From NCBI GenBank assembly GCA_900553295.1, contig USCR01000007.1, forward strand, positions 1-35,441: a stretch of 35,441 nucleotides of DNA, read 5' to 3'. Under the pieces are notes generated by a model that was not told the origin of the DNA, ran no database searches, and saw only the letters and a list, made by a program, of their open reading frames with translations. Below, piece by piece: positions 7,702 to 15,859 of this stretch (position 1 is the stretch's first letter; each line of letters begins with the position of its first letter). The DNA comes from an uncultured Eubacteriales bacterium (GTDB lineage Bacteria; Bacillota; Clostridia; Christensenellales; Aristaeellaceae). The position numbers and the translations under genes were made by a program.

Positions 7702-8286
7702 ATGAGAGACGCGGAAAAGAAAAACGAAAACATCAAAATGATGCTCAATGGCCGGCAGCTGCTGCTGGGCCTTGGCACCCTGGGAGCGCTGGCCGTGCTG
7801 CTGGCAGTGGGGTTGGCTCCCGATGAGGCCGCGGCCCCGGGGCCGGAGCCCAGCGTCGCCCAGGTGGACAGCGCCGCGGGGGTTACCCTGGCAGCCGACT
7901 GCCAAGTGGTGCAGCACCTGATCTACACGCCTTGCGGCCATGAGCTGACCCGCCGCCAGCCCCTGCCGGAGGAGCTGGTGGGCAAGGGCAGGGCCGAGGC
8001 GGAAGCTGCCTATGATCTGTGGCAGATCACATCCTTCAGCGCTACGGAGCTGGCCATGGAGCAAACCGTGGAGATATACTGCCCGGAACATCAGGTGCTC
8101 ATGCCGGACGCCTCGGGGGTGCTGTGCATTTTTGAAAACCGCTACGGCGACGCTCTGGCACTGGTGCGCTCCCTGGATACGCCGCTGTCCTCCCTGCCGG
8201 AAAGCCTCCAGGAGGAGCTAAGGCAGGGTAAGGGCTTTGACTCCGTGGAGGAGCTGGAGCGGTGGCTGGAAAACGCGGAGAGCTGA
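7702..8286 (+). CDS. BofC C-terminal-domain-like membrane-anchored protein
   Basis: This 194-residue protein has an N-terminal hydrophobic anchor (about 18-38), an Ala/Pro-rich linker, then a domain from about residue 62. The pattern of that domain (QHLIYTPCGHEL, PLPEELVGK, YCPEHQVLMPD, then a C-terminal LPESLQEELRQGKGFDSVEELERWLE) matches the BofC C-terminal domain family. In B. subtilis, BofC acts in the forespore and intermembrane space to restrain the SpoIVB protease that triggers sigma-K processing. Conserved cysteines (CGH and YCPEH) are present. The sigma-G-like promoter upstream supports a sporulation role. It converges with the EamA gene only 6 nt away. Function is inferred from the family; no SpoIVB is visible here. 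Confidence 0.72.
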   Translation: MRDAEKKNENIKMMLNGRQLLLGLGTLGALAVLLAVGLAPDEAAAPGPEPSVAQVDSAAGVTLAADCQVVQHLIYTPCGHELTRRQPLPEELVGKGRAEAEAAYDLWQITSFSATELAMEQTVEIYCPEHQVLMPDASGVLCIFENRYGDALALVRSLDTPLSSLPESLQEELRQGKGFDSVEELERWLENAES

Positions 8287-8292
8287 CCTGCG

Positions 8293-9198
8293 TCAGGACG
8301 CGCCTGATGCCCAGCGCCCGCGCCGGGGAAAAAGCTGCCGGAGAAACGAAAGCTGCGTTTCACTGATGAGCACGGCCAGGAAAATCAACGCAAACCCCGC
8401 CGCCAGCCGGGGCGTGACCACTTCCCCATAAAACAGCACTGAGAATAGTACGCCGAACACGCTCTCCAGGCTTAGCAAAATGGCTGCGGGAGCGGGCGGC
8501 GTGCTTTTTTGTCCCACACTTTGCATCAGCAGGGCAAGGGCTGTGGAGAACACGCCCAGGTAAATCAGTTCGCCCACTGCGCCTGCGGGCAAGGATTCCG
8601 GGGGCGTTTCCGTGGCCAGGCTGAGCAGCCAGGCCATAAGGGACGCCGCCATAAATTGTATCAGGGTTAGCAGCGCCGTATCCTCTCCCTGGCTGAAGCG
8701 GGCCAAAGCAATCATGTGCGCCGCGTAGATTCCCCCGCTAACCAGCGTGAGCAGGTCGCCACGGCCCACGGTAAAGCCCTCCGTGAGAGACACCAGCCCA
8801 ATGCCGCCCAGGCAGAGCACCGCTGCCAGCCCATTGTAGACCGTGGGCCGTCTGCCCAGCAGCGCCCAGTTGAGAAAAGGCACCAGAATGCAATAGACCG
8901 TGGTGAGAAAGGCGTTTTTCCCCGGGGTGGTATCCATAAGCCCGAAGGTTTGCACCCCATAGGCAGCGCATAGCAGCACGCCCAGCGCAGCGCCCCGGGC
9001 CCAGGTGGAAGCGCGAATAAGCTTCAGCCGCTTCCAGAAAATCAGCGCCAGTACGCCCGCGCCCATGGTGAATCGGATGCCCAGGAGCATCCAGGTGGGA
9101 ATGCTGTCCACGGCATTTTTCATCACAAAAAATGCGCTTCCCCAGATCATGGCGGCCAGGAGCAGCGCCAAACGTCCGCCTAAGTCCTGCTTTGTCAC
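8293..9198 (-). CDS. EamA/DMT-superfamily permease
   Basis: The 301-residue protein has about ten transmembrane helices arranged as two EamA repeats, the size and layout of drug/metabolite exporters. The first helix carries the family pattern (LLLAAMIWGSAFFVMK) and the second repeat ends with a basic tail. I chose the GTG at 9196-9198, which has GGAGG ten bases upstream; the longer reading frame to 9357 runs through structured non-coding sequence. It would transport small metabolites or amino acids across the cytoplasmic membrane. The substrate is unknown. Confidence 0.87.
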   Translation of the reverse strand: MTKQDLGGRLALLLAAMIWGSAFFVMKNAVDSIPTWMLLGIRFTMGAGVLALIFWKRLKLIRASTWARGAALGVLLCAAYGVQTFGLMDTTPGKNAFLTTVYCILVPFLNWALLGRRPTVYNGLAAVLCLGGIGLVSLTEGFTVGRGDLLTLVSGGIYAAHMIALARFSQGEDTALLTLIQFMAASLMAWLLSLATETPPESLPAGAVGELIYLGVFSTALALLMQSVGQKSTPPAPAAILLSLESVFGVLFSVLFYGEVVTPRLAAGFALIFLAVLISETQLSFLRQLFPRRGRWASGAS

Positions 9199-9244
9199 GA
9201 TGCCGTCGCCTCCGCTTTGGTGTGGGGCATGCCGCAGTGTGCCG

Positions 9245-9265
9245 AAAAAGTGGTGGAACCACTTT
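9245..9265 (-). terminator. Hairpin with T tract upstream of the EamA gene
   Basis: AAAGTGGT and ACCACTTT (9265-9247) form an 8-bp stem with a 3-nt loop, followed on the minus strand by further T residues (TTTTTC). It lies about 47 nt before the EamA start and downstream of the VanZ-RDD gene. It may end the VanZ transcript or act as a leader attenuator. Confidence 0.55.
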
Positions 9266-9472
9266 CCTGAAGAAACAAATCCAGTCAACCATAGGTCTCC
9301 CCGAACTTGCAAGGAATTGATTTGGCAAGCCAGGTCAACACCCCGCGAAACCGGCATAGCCGGCCTGCACGCTTGAACGCCAGAGGAGCTGCGGCTCCTC
9401 CGACATTTTCCAGACTTTTTTGACAGCCTGGGGCATGCTTCAGAGGTATTGTACGCAATGTTGTGGTGGACG
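9266..9472 (-). other. Structured intergenic region
   Basis: Between the VanZ-RDD stop and the EamA leader I see no gene. Several short inverted repeats follow each other: GAGGAGC/GCTCCTC (9383-9400), CCGGC/GCCGG (9351-9363) and CTTGC/GCAAG (9306-9329), ahead of the hairpin at 9245-9265. A plus-strand TTGACA occurs at 9419-9424 without a correctly spaced -10. This could be an untranslated leader or small RNA; no known RNA family was recognised. Confidence 0.35.
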
Positions 9473-10558
9473 TCAATGCGCGTCCTGAGGTTTCTCCGCC
9501 TTTTTTTGCGTGGATGTCACGGTGCTTGCCTGGGTCAGGCCCAGCCATTTTTCATAGAACATCTGGGGGCGGTTGCGGATACCGTTATAAGCCGCACACA
9601 GCAGCAGCACTGGCAGGGTAACGGGCTGCGCCAGGGGTTGCAGCAATACGCCCCAGAGCAGTACTCCCCGCAGCAGGTAACGTTCCGGGCTCGCCGTGCC
9701 GCCAGTGTGCGCATCCGTCAGGCGGATCTTCACCAGGGCCTTGCCCAGGGTTTGACCGTGCCACAGGGCGGGGAGAATGCCCTGGCAGAGGATGGCCGCG
9801 CCCAGGGCCGCTGCCGCAGTGCCGGAGCGCTGCCCCAGGGGCAGGATCAGCCACAGGGGCGCAGCAACCACCACCTCCACCCCTGCGTCCACCAGGAAAG
9901 CAAAGCCCCGCCGCACATAGCTCACCCGGCTGCCCCGCTGGTAGCTCACCTGATTCAGCCGCTCCCTGCTGGGCAGGAAGCAGGTGAACAGCGGCGTAAA
10001 AACATAGCCCAGCCAGCCCCCCAGGGTATTGCCGATCAGGTCGTTCACGTCACAGCAGCGGTACACAAAGGGGGCCAGCCCGTAGGTGCCGGTGAGCTGG
10101 GTCAGCTCCAGAAAAAGCGACCCCAGGAAGGCGATCACCACGGTTTTCAGCCTGCCGCAGCCGAAGTAGTACCGCAGGAAAATCCCCAGGGGAAAGAACA
10201 TCAGTACATTGCACAGGGGCTCATACAGCCCGGAGGAGTAAATGGCCACCAGCCAGCTCTTGGGATCGTCCCAGGAAAAGGTTACGCCGCTGTCCAGCAC
10301 CTCCGGCACATAATTGAAAGGAATCAGGTTCACGGTGGTCCGCTGGGTGACCACCGTGCCTTCCCGGGGAAAGGGCAGTATCGCCAGGAAGTACACGCAG
10401 ATCAGGTAATACAAAAAGGCGTACATCAGCGCCACGCGCATCACCAGCACCGCCCCATACCTGCGGTAGCAATAGATCATATAGGGCAGGGTAAACAGCG
10501 CGGCCAGCAGGGGAAAGAAAACCGCGGCGGTGAGAATCGGTTCCAGGTATTTTTGCAT
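9473..10558 (-). CDS. VanZ-family membrane protein with C-terminal RDD domain
   Basis: The 361-residue protein joins two membrane modules. Residues about 1-195 are VanZ-like: several helices, with PREGTVVTQRTTVNLIPF and the family hallmark FLELTQL followed by DVNDLIGNTLGGWLGY. Residues about 215-340 are an RDD-type domain (RRGFAFLVDAG, GQTLGKALVKIRL, RYLLRG). VanZ in Tn1546 gives low-level teicoplanin resistance by an unknown route; most chromosomal homologues are uncharacterised envelope proteins, so resistance should not be inferred. The start is an ATG at 10558 with GGAGGA upstream. Confidence 0.87.
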   Translation of the reverse strand: MQKYLEPILTAAVFFPLLAALFTLPYMIYCYRRYGAVLVMRVALMYAFLYYLICVYFLAILPFPREGTVVTQRTTVNLIPFNYVPEVLDSGVTFSWDDPKSWLVAIYSSGLYEPLCNVLMFFPLGIFLRYYFGCGRLKTVVIAFLGSLFLELTQLTGTYGLAPFVYRCCDVNDLIGNTLGGWLGYVFTPLFTCFLPSRERLNQVSYQRGSRVSYVRRGFAFLVDAGVEVVVAAPLWLILPLGQRSGTAAAALGAAILCQGILPALWHGQTLGKALVKIRLTDAHTGGTASPERYLLRGVLLWGVLLQPLAQPVTLPVLLLCAAYNGIRNRPQMFYEKWLGLTQASTVTSTQKKAEKPQDAH

Positions 10559-10587
10559 GCATTCCTCCGGAATCAAAAAATGGAAAA

Positions 10588-10641
10588 ACAAGAAAATCGG
10601 GCGAACAACCGCGAAATCAGCGGCGGATTCGTCCGATTTTC
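10588..10641 (-). terminator. Terminator of the Mrp/Nbp35 gene
   Basis: On the minus strand AAAATCGGACGAA (10640-10628) pairs with TTCGCCCGATTTT (10605-10593) with a single G-U pair. The loop holds a second small CCGC/GCGG stem, and TTGTTTTT follows. It lies about 20 nt after the ATPase stop codon. Confidence 0.78.
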
Positions 10642-10658
10642 ATTGCCTTGGGCTGCGC

Positions 10659-11489
10659 TTACAGCTTGCGGGCAGGCGTATGCTCCACCACGTCCGCCGC
10701 GCCGTCCAGCCAGTTTTCATTGAACAGCTCCACCAGGCCCTTGTCGCAGGCGGAGGCCAGCTCGGGCTGGATGGGCAGCTGGGCCAGCAGCGGCAGGCTG
10801 TGGGCCTGCGCCACCTGCAGGGTTTTGCCCTCGCCAAAGGGATAGATCTTCTTGCCGCAATCCGGGCAGGCGATCCAGCTCATGTTTTCCACAATGCCCA
10901 GCACGGGAATGTTCATCATCTTTGCCATGTTGACCGCCTTTTCCACGATCATGCCCACCAGCTCCTGGGGGCTGGCAACAATGATGATGCCGTCCACCGG
11001 CAGGGACTGGAACACCGTCAGGGGCACGTCCCCGGTTCCCGGAGGCATGTCCACAAACATGAAGTCCACATCCCCCCAGAGCACGTCCGTCCAGAACTGC
11101 TTGACCGTACCGGCGATGAGCGCGCCGCGCCAGACCACCGGGTCGGTGTCATGCTCCAGCAGCAGATTGATGGACATGAGCTTTACGCCGGTCTTGCTCT
11201 CCGCCGGGAGAATCCCCTCGTCACAGCCCATGGCCTTTTCATGAACGCCGAACATACGCGGAATGGACGGACCGGTGATGTCCGCGTCCAGCACGGCGGT
11301 GGCATACCCACGCCGCTTGAGCAATGTGGCCATCAGTCCGGTGACCAGGCTCTTTCCCACGCCGCCTTTGCCGCTTACCACGCCAATGACATGCTTGACG
11401 TTGCTCCCCGCGTTCTGGGGGGCCAGCAAACTGGTCGCCTCGCTGCACTTGCTCTGGCAGGAGGCGCAGTCGTGATTGCATTCAGCCAT
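10659..11489 (-). CDS. Mrp/Nbp35-type iron-sulfur cluster carrier ATPase
   Basis: This 276-residue cytoplasmic P-loop ATPase contains the deviant Walker A motif GKGGVGKS near residue 40, DADITGPSIPRM (switch I/A' region) and DMPPGTGD (Walker B region). CPDCGKK is the C-terminal CxxC that binds a bridging 4Fe-4S cluster at the dimer interface. The N-terminus carries four cysteines (Cys4, 8, 11, 15), resembling the ferredoxin-like extension of Nbp35 rather than the MIP18-like domain of longer Mrp proteins. The start at 11489 has a GTGAAGGA site. It is transcribed alone, with a clear terminator. Confidence 0.93.
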   Translation of the reverse strand: MAECNHDCASCQSKCSEATSLLAPQNAGSNVKHVIGVVSGKGGVGKSLVTGLMATLLKRRGYATAVLDADITGPSIPRMFGVHEKAMGCDEGILPAESKTGVKLMSINLLLEHDTDPVVWRGALIAGTVKQFWTDVLWGDVDFMFVDMPPGTGDVPLTVFQSLPVDGIIIVASPQELVGMIVEKAVNMAKMMNIPVLGIVENMSWIACPDCGKKIYPFGEGKTLQVAQAHSLPLLAQLPIQPELASACDKGLVELFNENWLDGAADVVEHTPARKL

Positions 11490-11823
11490 GTATCCTTCAC
11501 CCCTGTTTGTGAGTTCTATGAACCATTCGCCGCGCAGAGGCGGTTTCCTGCCGCAGCGGGAAAACTTTGTGCATTTTTCAGGAGTATTTGCCGGGATGCA
11601 AGAAAAAAATCTTTCGTTCCGTCACCCTCGTGCGGGGAAGAATCCGCCTCCCTTGCGCGTTGGAATAGTACAGACGGAAAAGAAACGTCCGTCTGCGTCA
11701 CAAACTTCCATTTTGGGTGAAAAATAGTGCTTGCGTCAATGCATCAGGTGCATGTACAATAGATACGGAGTCATTCCGGCAAAGGATGCTCCACTGGCTA
11801 TGGAAGGGAAGGGATTTCTGGTT
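11490..11823. other. Divergent intergenic region, 334 bp
   Basis: The region separates the minus-strand Mrp gene from the plus-strand lipoprotein gene. No credible ORF or known RNA is visible. It contains an 8-bp inverted repeat CAGACGGA/TCCGTCTG (11671-11695) and the lipoprotein promoter at 11731-11760, annotated separately. Short frames here lack ribosome sites. Confidence 0.6.
11731..11760 (+). promoter_or_regulatory. Sigma-A-type promoter of the lipoprotein gene
   Basis: TTGCGT (11731-11736), an 18-nt spacer and TACAAT (11755-11760) form a good housekeeping promoter, predicting a start near 11767 and a leader of about 57 nt. A hairpin-forming inverted repeat lies 36 nt upstream of the -35 and could be an operator. 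Confidence 0.6.
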
Positions 11824-13746
11824 ATGAAGACGAAACGCGCCGTAAAGGGATTGGCCCTGGCGCTTCTGCTTGGCCTATGCTTATGGATGACCGGCTGCTA
11901 TATACCGCCGGACCAAATCACCGACGACACCCAGGATCTGACCGTAGGTTCCAATAACCTGCCGTTCCAGACCCTGGCGCCCACGGCCACCACCACCCCT
12001 TCGCCCACGCCGGGACAGAATGTGCAGAGCACCGCGGGGGTGAACGTGGGGGTTACCACGGGCACCCAGCCCACCACCACGGTGGACTGGAATGCCAACT
12101 GGGGCTCCACGAACAACAGCGCCACCACGCCGCCCTCCAGCAACGCCACCGTGGTGGTGATAACCTCTGCGCCCACCAATACGCCCAAGCCTGCTGCGAC
12201 GCCCACGTCAACCTCCTCCTCGCTGCGCAATGGCTCCACCGGTACGGCGGTGCGTACCCTGCAGCAGCGGCTGAAGGAACTGGGCTATTACAGCGGCTCT
12301 GTGGACGGTGACTTTGGCGACGGTACGGAGCAGGCCGTGATTGCCTTCCAGAAGGCCAATGGCCTGAACGCGGACGGTGTGGCCGGCACGCAGACCATTA
12401 CCAAGCTGTACAGCAACAATGCCGTGCCCGCATCCTCCTCCAATTCTTCGTCGGGTTCCTCCGGTTCCAATACGGTGACCGCTACCCCGCGTCCCAACGC
12501 CACGGCTACGCCGCGGCCTACCGCCACCCCGGACCTGAGCAAGGACATTTACCTGCGCGCGGGTTCCACGGGACAGAATGTGCGTACGCTGCAAAACCGC
12601 CTGATTGAGCTGGGGTGGATGGACGGCAAAGCCGACGGCACCTACGGTGGCGCCACCGAGGCAGCCGTGATCGCCTTCCAGAAAAAGACCTCCGGCCTGT
12701 GGGACGACGGTGTGGCCGGACCGGATACCTTGAAGGCACTGTACTCCAACTCCGCGGCCAAGTCCTCCTCGCCCGTGTCCTCCATCGGCGAGACCCTGGA
12801 AAACGGCTCCGAGGGTGATGCGGTTCGGGCGCTGCAAAAGCGCCTGAAGGGGTTGGGCTATCTGAACGGCAGCGTGGATGGCTCCTTTGGCCCCTCCACC
12901 CTGTCGGCGGTAATCTCCTTCCAGGAGAAGAATGGCCTGAATGCCGATGGCAAGGCGGGCACGGCCACGCTGAACGCGCTGTACAGCGCCAATGCCATTT
13001 CGGCCTCCGGCAGTTCATCCGGCGGGAGCTCCGGCGGCTCCTCCAACGTTACGGCCACGCCCTCCGCAACCTTGAAGGAAGGCGATACCGGCGAGGCGGT
13101 GAAGAGACTGCAACAGCAGCTGAAAACCCTGGGCTATTACAGTGGGTCGGTGGACGGAACCTATGGCAGCGGTACGGTGGCCGCCGTGGAGAACTTCCAG
13201 CGGATCAACAACCTTACCGTGGATGGCAAGGCTGGCCCGGCCACCCAGAGCAAGCTTTTCGGTACCAACGCCACCGCCAACACGTATTCCACCCTGCGGG
13301 AATATGACGAAGGGTCTGCCGTGACAACGCTCCAGTCTGCACTGTATGAGCTGGGATATTTCGATGGCCCCATTGACGGCATCTACGGCGCCACCACCAA
13401 GGATGCGGTGCGCGCCTTCCAGATCAACAATAACCTGAAGGTGGACGGCGTGGCCGGGAACAGCACGCTCCAGGCGGTGTACTCCAGCTCCGCGGTGAGC
13501 GCCACGGCGGATAACACGGAGTTTACCACCCTGCGTGCCGGGGACAAGGGGGACCAGGTGGTACAGCTGCAGGATCAGCTGATGAAGCTGGGCTACATGG
13601 TGACCGCGGCCACGGGGGTATATGACGACCTGACGGTTTCGGCGGTAGCGGTGTTCCAGTCCCGCAACGGTCTGAACTCGGATGGTGTAGCCGGCCCGGA
13701 AACCCAGCGGGTACTGTATTCCGACAATGCGGTGAAATATCAATAA
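11824..13746 (+). CDS. Lipoprotein with six tandem peptidoglycan-binding (PG_binding_1) repeats
   Basis: The 640-residue protein starts at the ATG at 11824 (GGAAGGGAAGGGA upstream). A basic N-terminus and hydrophobic stretch end in MTGC, a usable lipobox. A Thr/Pro/Ser-rich spacer of about 100 residues follows, then six PG_binding_1 repeats beginning near 12220, 12550, 12792, 13068, 13290 and 13528. Each reads roughly TLRxGSxGxxVxxLQxxLxxLGY, then DGxYGxxTxxAVxxFQ and DGVAGxxTxxxLYS. Repeats 1-4 are separated by low-complexity Ser/Gly or Thr/Pro linkers; repeats 5 and 6 are almost contiguous. No catalytic domain is present, so it is probably a structural or tethering wall-binding protein anchored in the membrane. 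The repeats match the single domain of the anti-sigma protein at 335. Confidence 0.9.
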   Translation: MKTKRAVKGLALALLLGLCLWMTGCYIPPDQITDDTQDLTVGSNNLPFQTLAPTATTTPSPTPGQNVQSTAGVNVGVTTGTQPTTTVDWNANWGSTNNSATTPPSSNATVVVITSAPTNTPKPAATPTSTSSSLRNGSTGTAVRTLQQRLKELGYYSGSVDGDFGDGTEQAVIAFQKANGLNADGVAGTQTITKLYSNNAVPASSSNSSSGSSGSNTVTATPRPNATATPRPTATPDLSKDIYLRAGSTGQNVRTLQNRLIELGWMDGKADGTYGGATEAAVIAFQKKTSGLWDDGVAGPDTLKALYSNSAAKSSSPVSSIGETLENGSEGDAVRALQKRLKGLGYLNGSVDGSFGPSTLSAVISFQEKNGLNADGKAGTATLNALYSANAISASGSSSGGSSGGSSNVTATPSATLKEGDTGEAVKRLQQQLKTLGYYSGSVDGTYGSGTVAAVENFQRINNLTVDGKAGPATQSKLFGTNATANTYSTLREYDEGSAVTTLQSALYELGYFDGPIDGIYGATTKDAVRAFQINNNLKVDGVAGNSTLQAVYSSSAVSATADNTEFTTLRAGDKGDQVVQLQDQLMKLGYMVTAATGVYDDLTVSAVAVFQSRNGLNSDGVAGPETQRVLYSDNAVKYQ

Positions 13747-13758
13747 AAAAATAATCTG

Positions 13759-13796
13759 AGCCCGCGGTCTATGCTGGACCGCGGGCTTTGCGTTTC
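13759..13796 (+). terminator. Terminator of the lipoprotein gene
   Basis: AGCCCGCGGTC (13759-13769) pairs perfectly with GACCGCGGGCT (13777-13787), with a 7-nt loop, followed by TTGCGTTT. It starts 12 nt after the stop codon. An A run upstream could also serve the minus strand. Confidence 0.85.
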
Positions 13797-13851
13797 AATG
13801 CCTTTCTGGTTTTGAACAAATTGCCTGATGGAATCATCGCAGAAAAAAACC

Positions 13852-13914
13852 GCTCACTTCGCTTTCACCAGTAGGCAATAGATCCCCTCGCCGGTGCCCA
13901 GCATCAGGCCCAAG
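13852..13914 (-). other. Possible 19-codon ORF or gene remnant downstream of pilT
   Basis: Downstream of the pilT stop, the minus-strand frame ending at TGA (13856-13854) could start with TTG at 13913, with AGGAG about nine bases upstream, or ATG at 13904. It would encode a peptide ending GEGIYCLLVKAK. Seven T residues follow (13849-13843). It may be a tiny ORF, the end of a lost pilus-operon gene, or chance. No family is recognised. Confidence 0.25.
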
Positions 13915-13941
13915 GCTCCCTGCTCCTGGAGACAGCAGTGC

Positions 13942-15003
13942 CTAGCGCAGTTTCCGGGACAGCACGTCGGGGTTCACGGAATACATCAGCGCGTTTTCCC
14001 GGGTAATCAGGCCTTCGTTATACAGGCGCAGAATATCCCCGTCCATGGTCTGCATGCCGCTGGCGCTGCCCGCGTAAATCATGTTGTCCAGCTGGTGCAC
14101 CTTGCCTTCCCGGATCACGCTGGCAATAGCCGGGTCCACCCGCATCACCTCAAAGGCAGCCACCTGCCCGCCCTTTACACAGGGAATCAGCTGCTGGGAC
14201 ACCACGGCCTGGAGCACCATGGACAGCTGTACCCGTACCTGCTGCTGCTGGTTGGCCGGGAACACGTCCACAATGCGGTCGATGGTCTTGGCAGCGCCCA
14301 CGGTATGCAGGGTGCTGAGCAGCAGGTGCCCGGTCTCCGAGGCGGTCATGGCTGTGGAGATGGTTTCAAAGTCGCGCATTTCTCCCAGGAGGATCACGTC
14401 GGGCGCCTGGCGCAGGGCGGCCCGGAGCGCATGGGCAAAGGACAGGGTATCCGTGTTGATTTCCCGCTGGGAAACCAGGCACCCCTTATGCCCATGGAGG
14501 TATTCGATGGGATCTTCGATGGTGATGATGTGCCCCGTGCGCTCCCGGTTGATCCGGTCAATCAGGCAGGCCAGGGTCGTGGACTTGCCGCTGTCGGCCG
14601 GGCCCGTGACCAGCACCATGCCGCGCTTGAGGGAAAACAGATCCATGACCGCCTTGGGGATATGCAGTTTTTCCGCATCCGGTATGGAGAAAGGCACCGC
14701 GCGCAGTACCGCGCCATAGGAGCCCCGCTGCCGGTACGCGCTGCAACGGAACCGCCCCACCGCTGCCAGGGAAAAGGAGAAGTCATCGTCGCCAACCTCC
14801 TCCAGGCGCTTCATGGAACGCCCTCCCGCCAGGGCATAGATTTCTTGGAGCAGGTCCGCGCAGTCCTGCACGGAGCACCGTTCTTCCCCCAACTGCTCCA
14901 TCTGTCCCCGGACCTTCGCCTTTACCGGCGTGCCGGGAAGAATGTAGATATCCGATCCGCTTTCCTGCATGATTTTGCTGAGGATCTGGTCCAACGCAAT
15001 CAA
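13942..15003 (-). CDS. pilT: PilT-type twitching/retraction ATPase
   Basis: The 353-residue hexameric secretion ATPase is PilT by sequence rather than PilB/GspE. It has the short N-terminal PAS-like domain with SGSDIYILPGTPVKAKVRG (15-33), Walker A GPADSGKST (134-142), Asp box IEDPIEY (162-168), Walker B VILLGEMRD (203-211) and His box TGHLLLSTLHT (224-234). TIDRIVDVFP and the Gln-rich loop after it are typical of PilT. The start is a TTG at 15003 with GGAGG seven bases upstream, overlapping the preceding stop codon; a longer open frame to 15237 merely shadows the neighbouring gene. It is the last main gene of the operon and the only assembly ATPase in the window. Confidence 0.93.
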   Translation of the reverse strand: MIALDQILSKIMQESGSDIYILPGTPVKAKVRGQMEQLGEERCSVQDCADLLQEIYALAGGRSMKRLEEVGDDDFSFSLAAVGRFRCSAYRQRGSYGAVLRAVPFSIPDAEKLHIPKAVMDLFSLKRGMVLVTGPADSGKSTTLACLIDRINRERTGHIITIEDPIEYLHGHKGCLVSQREINTDTLSFAHALRAALRQAPDVILLGEMRDFETISTAMTASETGHLLLSTLHTVGAAKTIDRIVDVFPANQQQQVRVQLSMVLQAVVSQQLIPCVKGGQVAAFEVMRVDPAIASVIREGKVHQLDNMIYAGSASGMQTMDGDILRLYNEGLITRENALMYSVNPDVLSRKLR

Positions 15004-15452
15004 AAGAATGCCTCCATTTCTTCGCTCTGGGATACGGTGGCAAAGCCCGTAAGCTGCAGGCGTGCCGCTTCCTCGGTGAAGGGCAGGAGCGTTGCCTGCA
15101 CCCGCAGGGAGAGCTTTTCCGTGGCGGGGATTTCCACCGTGCATACGCTGTCCTCCACGGTCCAGCCCGCCTGGCGCGCCGCGTCCTGGCAGGCCTGGGC
15201 GTAGGCCTCCGCGTCCCCGCGGCCGTAGATGTCCCACAGGGCCGCGTCCAGCGCAGCCACCAGGTCATACCCCCGGTCCATGGCCGCATACACCTGGCTG
15301 TTGACTTCCGCCGTCCGCCGGGCCACGGCCAGCTCCGACCGGGCGGAAGTATAGCTGATTATGCTCAGCGCCGTGAGGCACAGGATGACCAGAATCATCA
15401 TCAGGGAAGTGGCGCCGGTGCCGATGCGGTAAACGCCGCCGCTTTTGTTCAT
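15000..15452 (-). CDS. Small single-pass pilus-operon protein (pilin-like)
   Basis: This 150-residue protein has a short basic N-terminus containing GTGATSL, then one long hydrophobic helix (about 16-36) and a polar, Ala-rich extracytoplasmic part ending EEMEAFF. The topology resembles a type IV pilin or minor pilin, but there is no canonical prepilin GFTLxE site. The start at 15452 has GGGGAGGAG upstream and overlaps the previous stop (15449) by 4 nt; its own stop overlaps the pilT TTG start. No named family is recognised. The context implies a structural or accessory subunit of the PilT/PilC machine. Confidence 0.7.
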   Translation of the reverse strand: MNKSGGVYRIGTGATSLMMILVILCLTALSIISYTSARSELAVARRTAEVNSQVYAAMDRGYDLVAALDAALWDIYGRGDAEAYAQACQDAARQAGWTVEDSVCTVEIPATEKLSLRVQATLLPFTEEAARLQLTGFATVSQSEEMEAFF

Positions 15453-15859
15453 GGACGCTCCTCCCCTCCAAAATATCCCCCGGCCGTCAGTGACGTCAGG
15501 GTGCTCCCGTGGGCATCCCGGGCTTCCAGTGTGACCCGGGTGCGCGTTCCAGCGCCGGTGGGCTGGACCGTGGCCTGCGCGGTGTAAACCGCTTCTTCCC
15601 CGGAGAGGGTCCAGCCATCTGCCTGCCGGGAGAAGCCCTGGGCAGCCAGGTATTCCTCTACCTCGGGCGTGAGGGCCAATTCCTCCGCCCAGGCGCTCAT
15701 GCGCTCGTTGGCGGCGGTGAGCAGCGCCGCCTGGTCCACCATCTGCCGCGCCTTTACGAATACGCCCATGGAGATCACCGCCGAAAGGGAGAAGAACAGC
15801 AGCACCACAATCATCTCCACCAGCAGCACATTGCCCTGGTAGCCCCGCCGCGTTTTCAT
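15449..15859 (-). CDS. Prepilin-like small membrane protein
   Basis: The 136-residue protein begins MKTRRGYQGNVLLVEMIVVL. A short basic leader, a Gly, a hydrophobic helix and a Glu a few residues in are the plan of a class III type IV prepilin. However, the Glu is at position 6 after Gly rather than 5 and the aromatic Phe is absent, so processing is uncertain. The rest is a soluble domain with little Cys. The start at 15859 follows GGGGAGGTGAG and overlaps the preceding stop by 4 nt. It is probably a pilin or pseudopilin of this cluster. The assignment rests on position and N-terminal pattern, not on full-length similarity. Confidence 0.68.
   Translation of the reverse strand: MKTRRGYQGNVLLVEMIVVLLFFSLSAVISMGVFVKARQMVDQAALLTAANERMSAWAEELALTPEVEEYLAAQGFSRQADGWTLSGEEAVYTAQATVQPTGAGTRTRVTLEARDAHGSTLTSLTAGGYFGGEERP

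Noticed and set aside
9473..10558. VanZ homology taken as glycopeptide resistance
   Set aside because: No vanHAX genes or other resistance context; chromosomal VanZ-RDD proteins are common and uncharacterised.
12208..13743. Repetitive DNA in the lipoprotein gene considered as a CRISPR or direct-repeat array
   Set aside because: The repeats are coding, diverged at DNA level and about 200-330 bp apart; they are protein-domain repeats.
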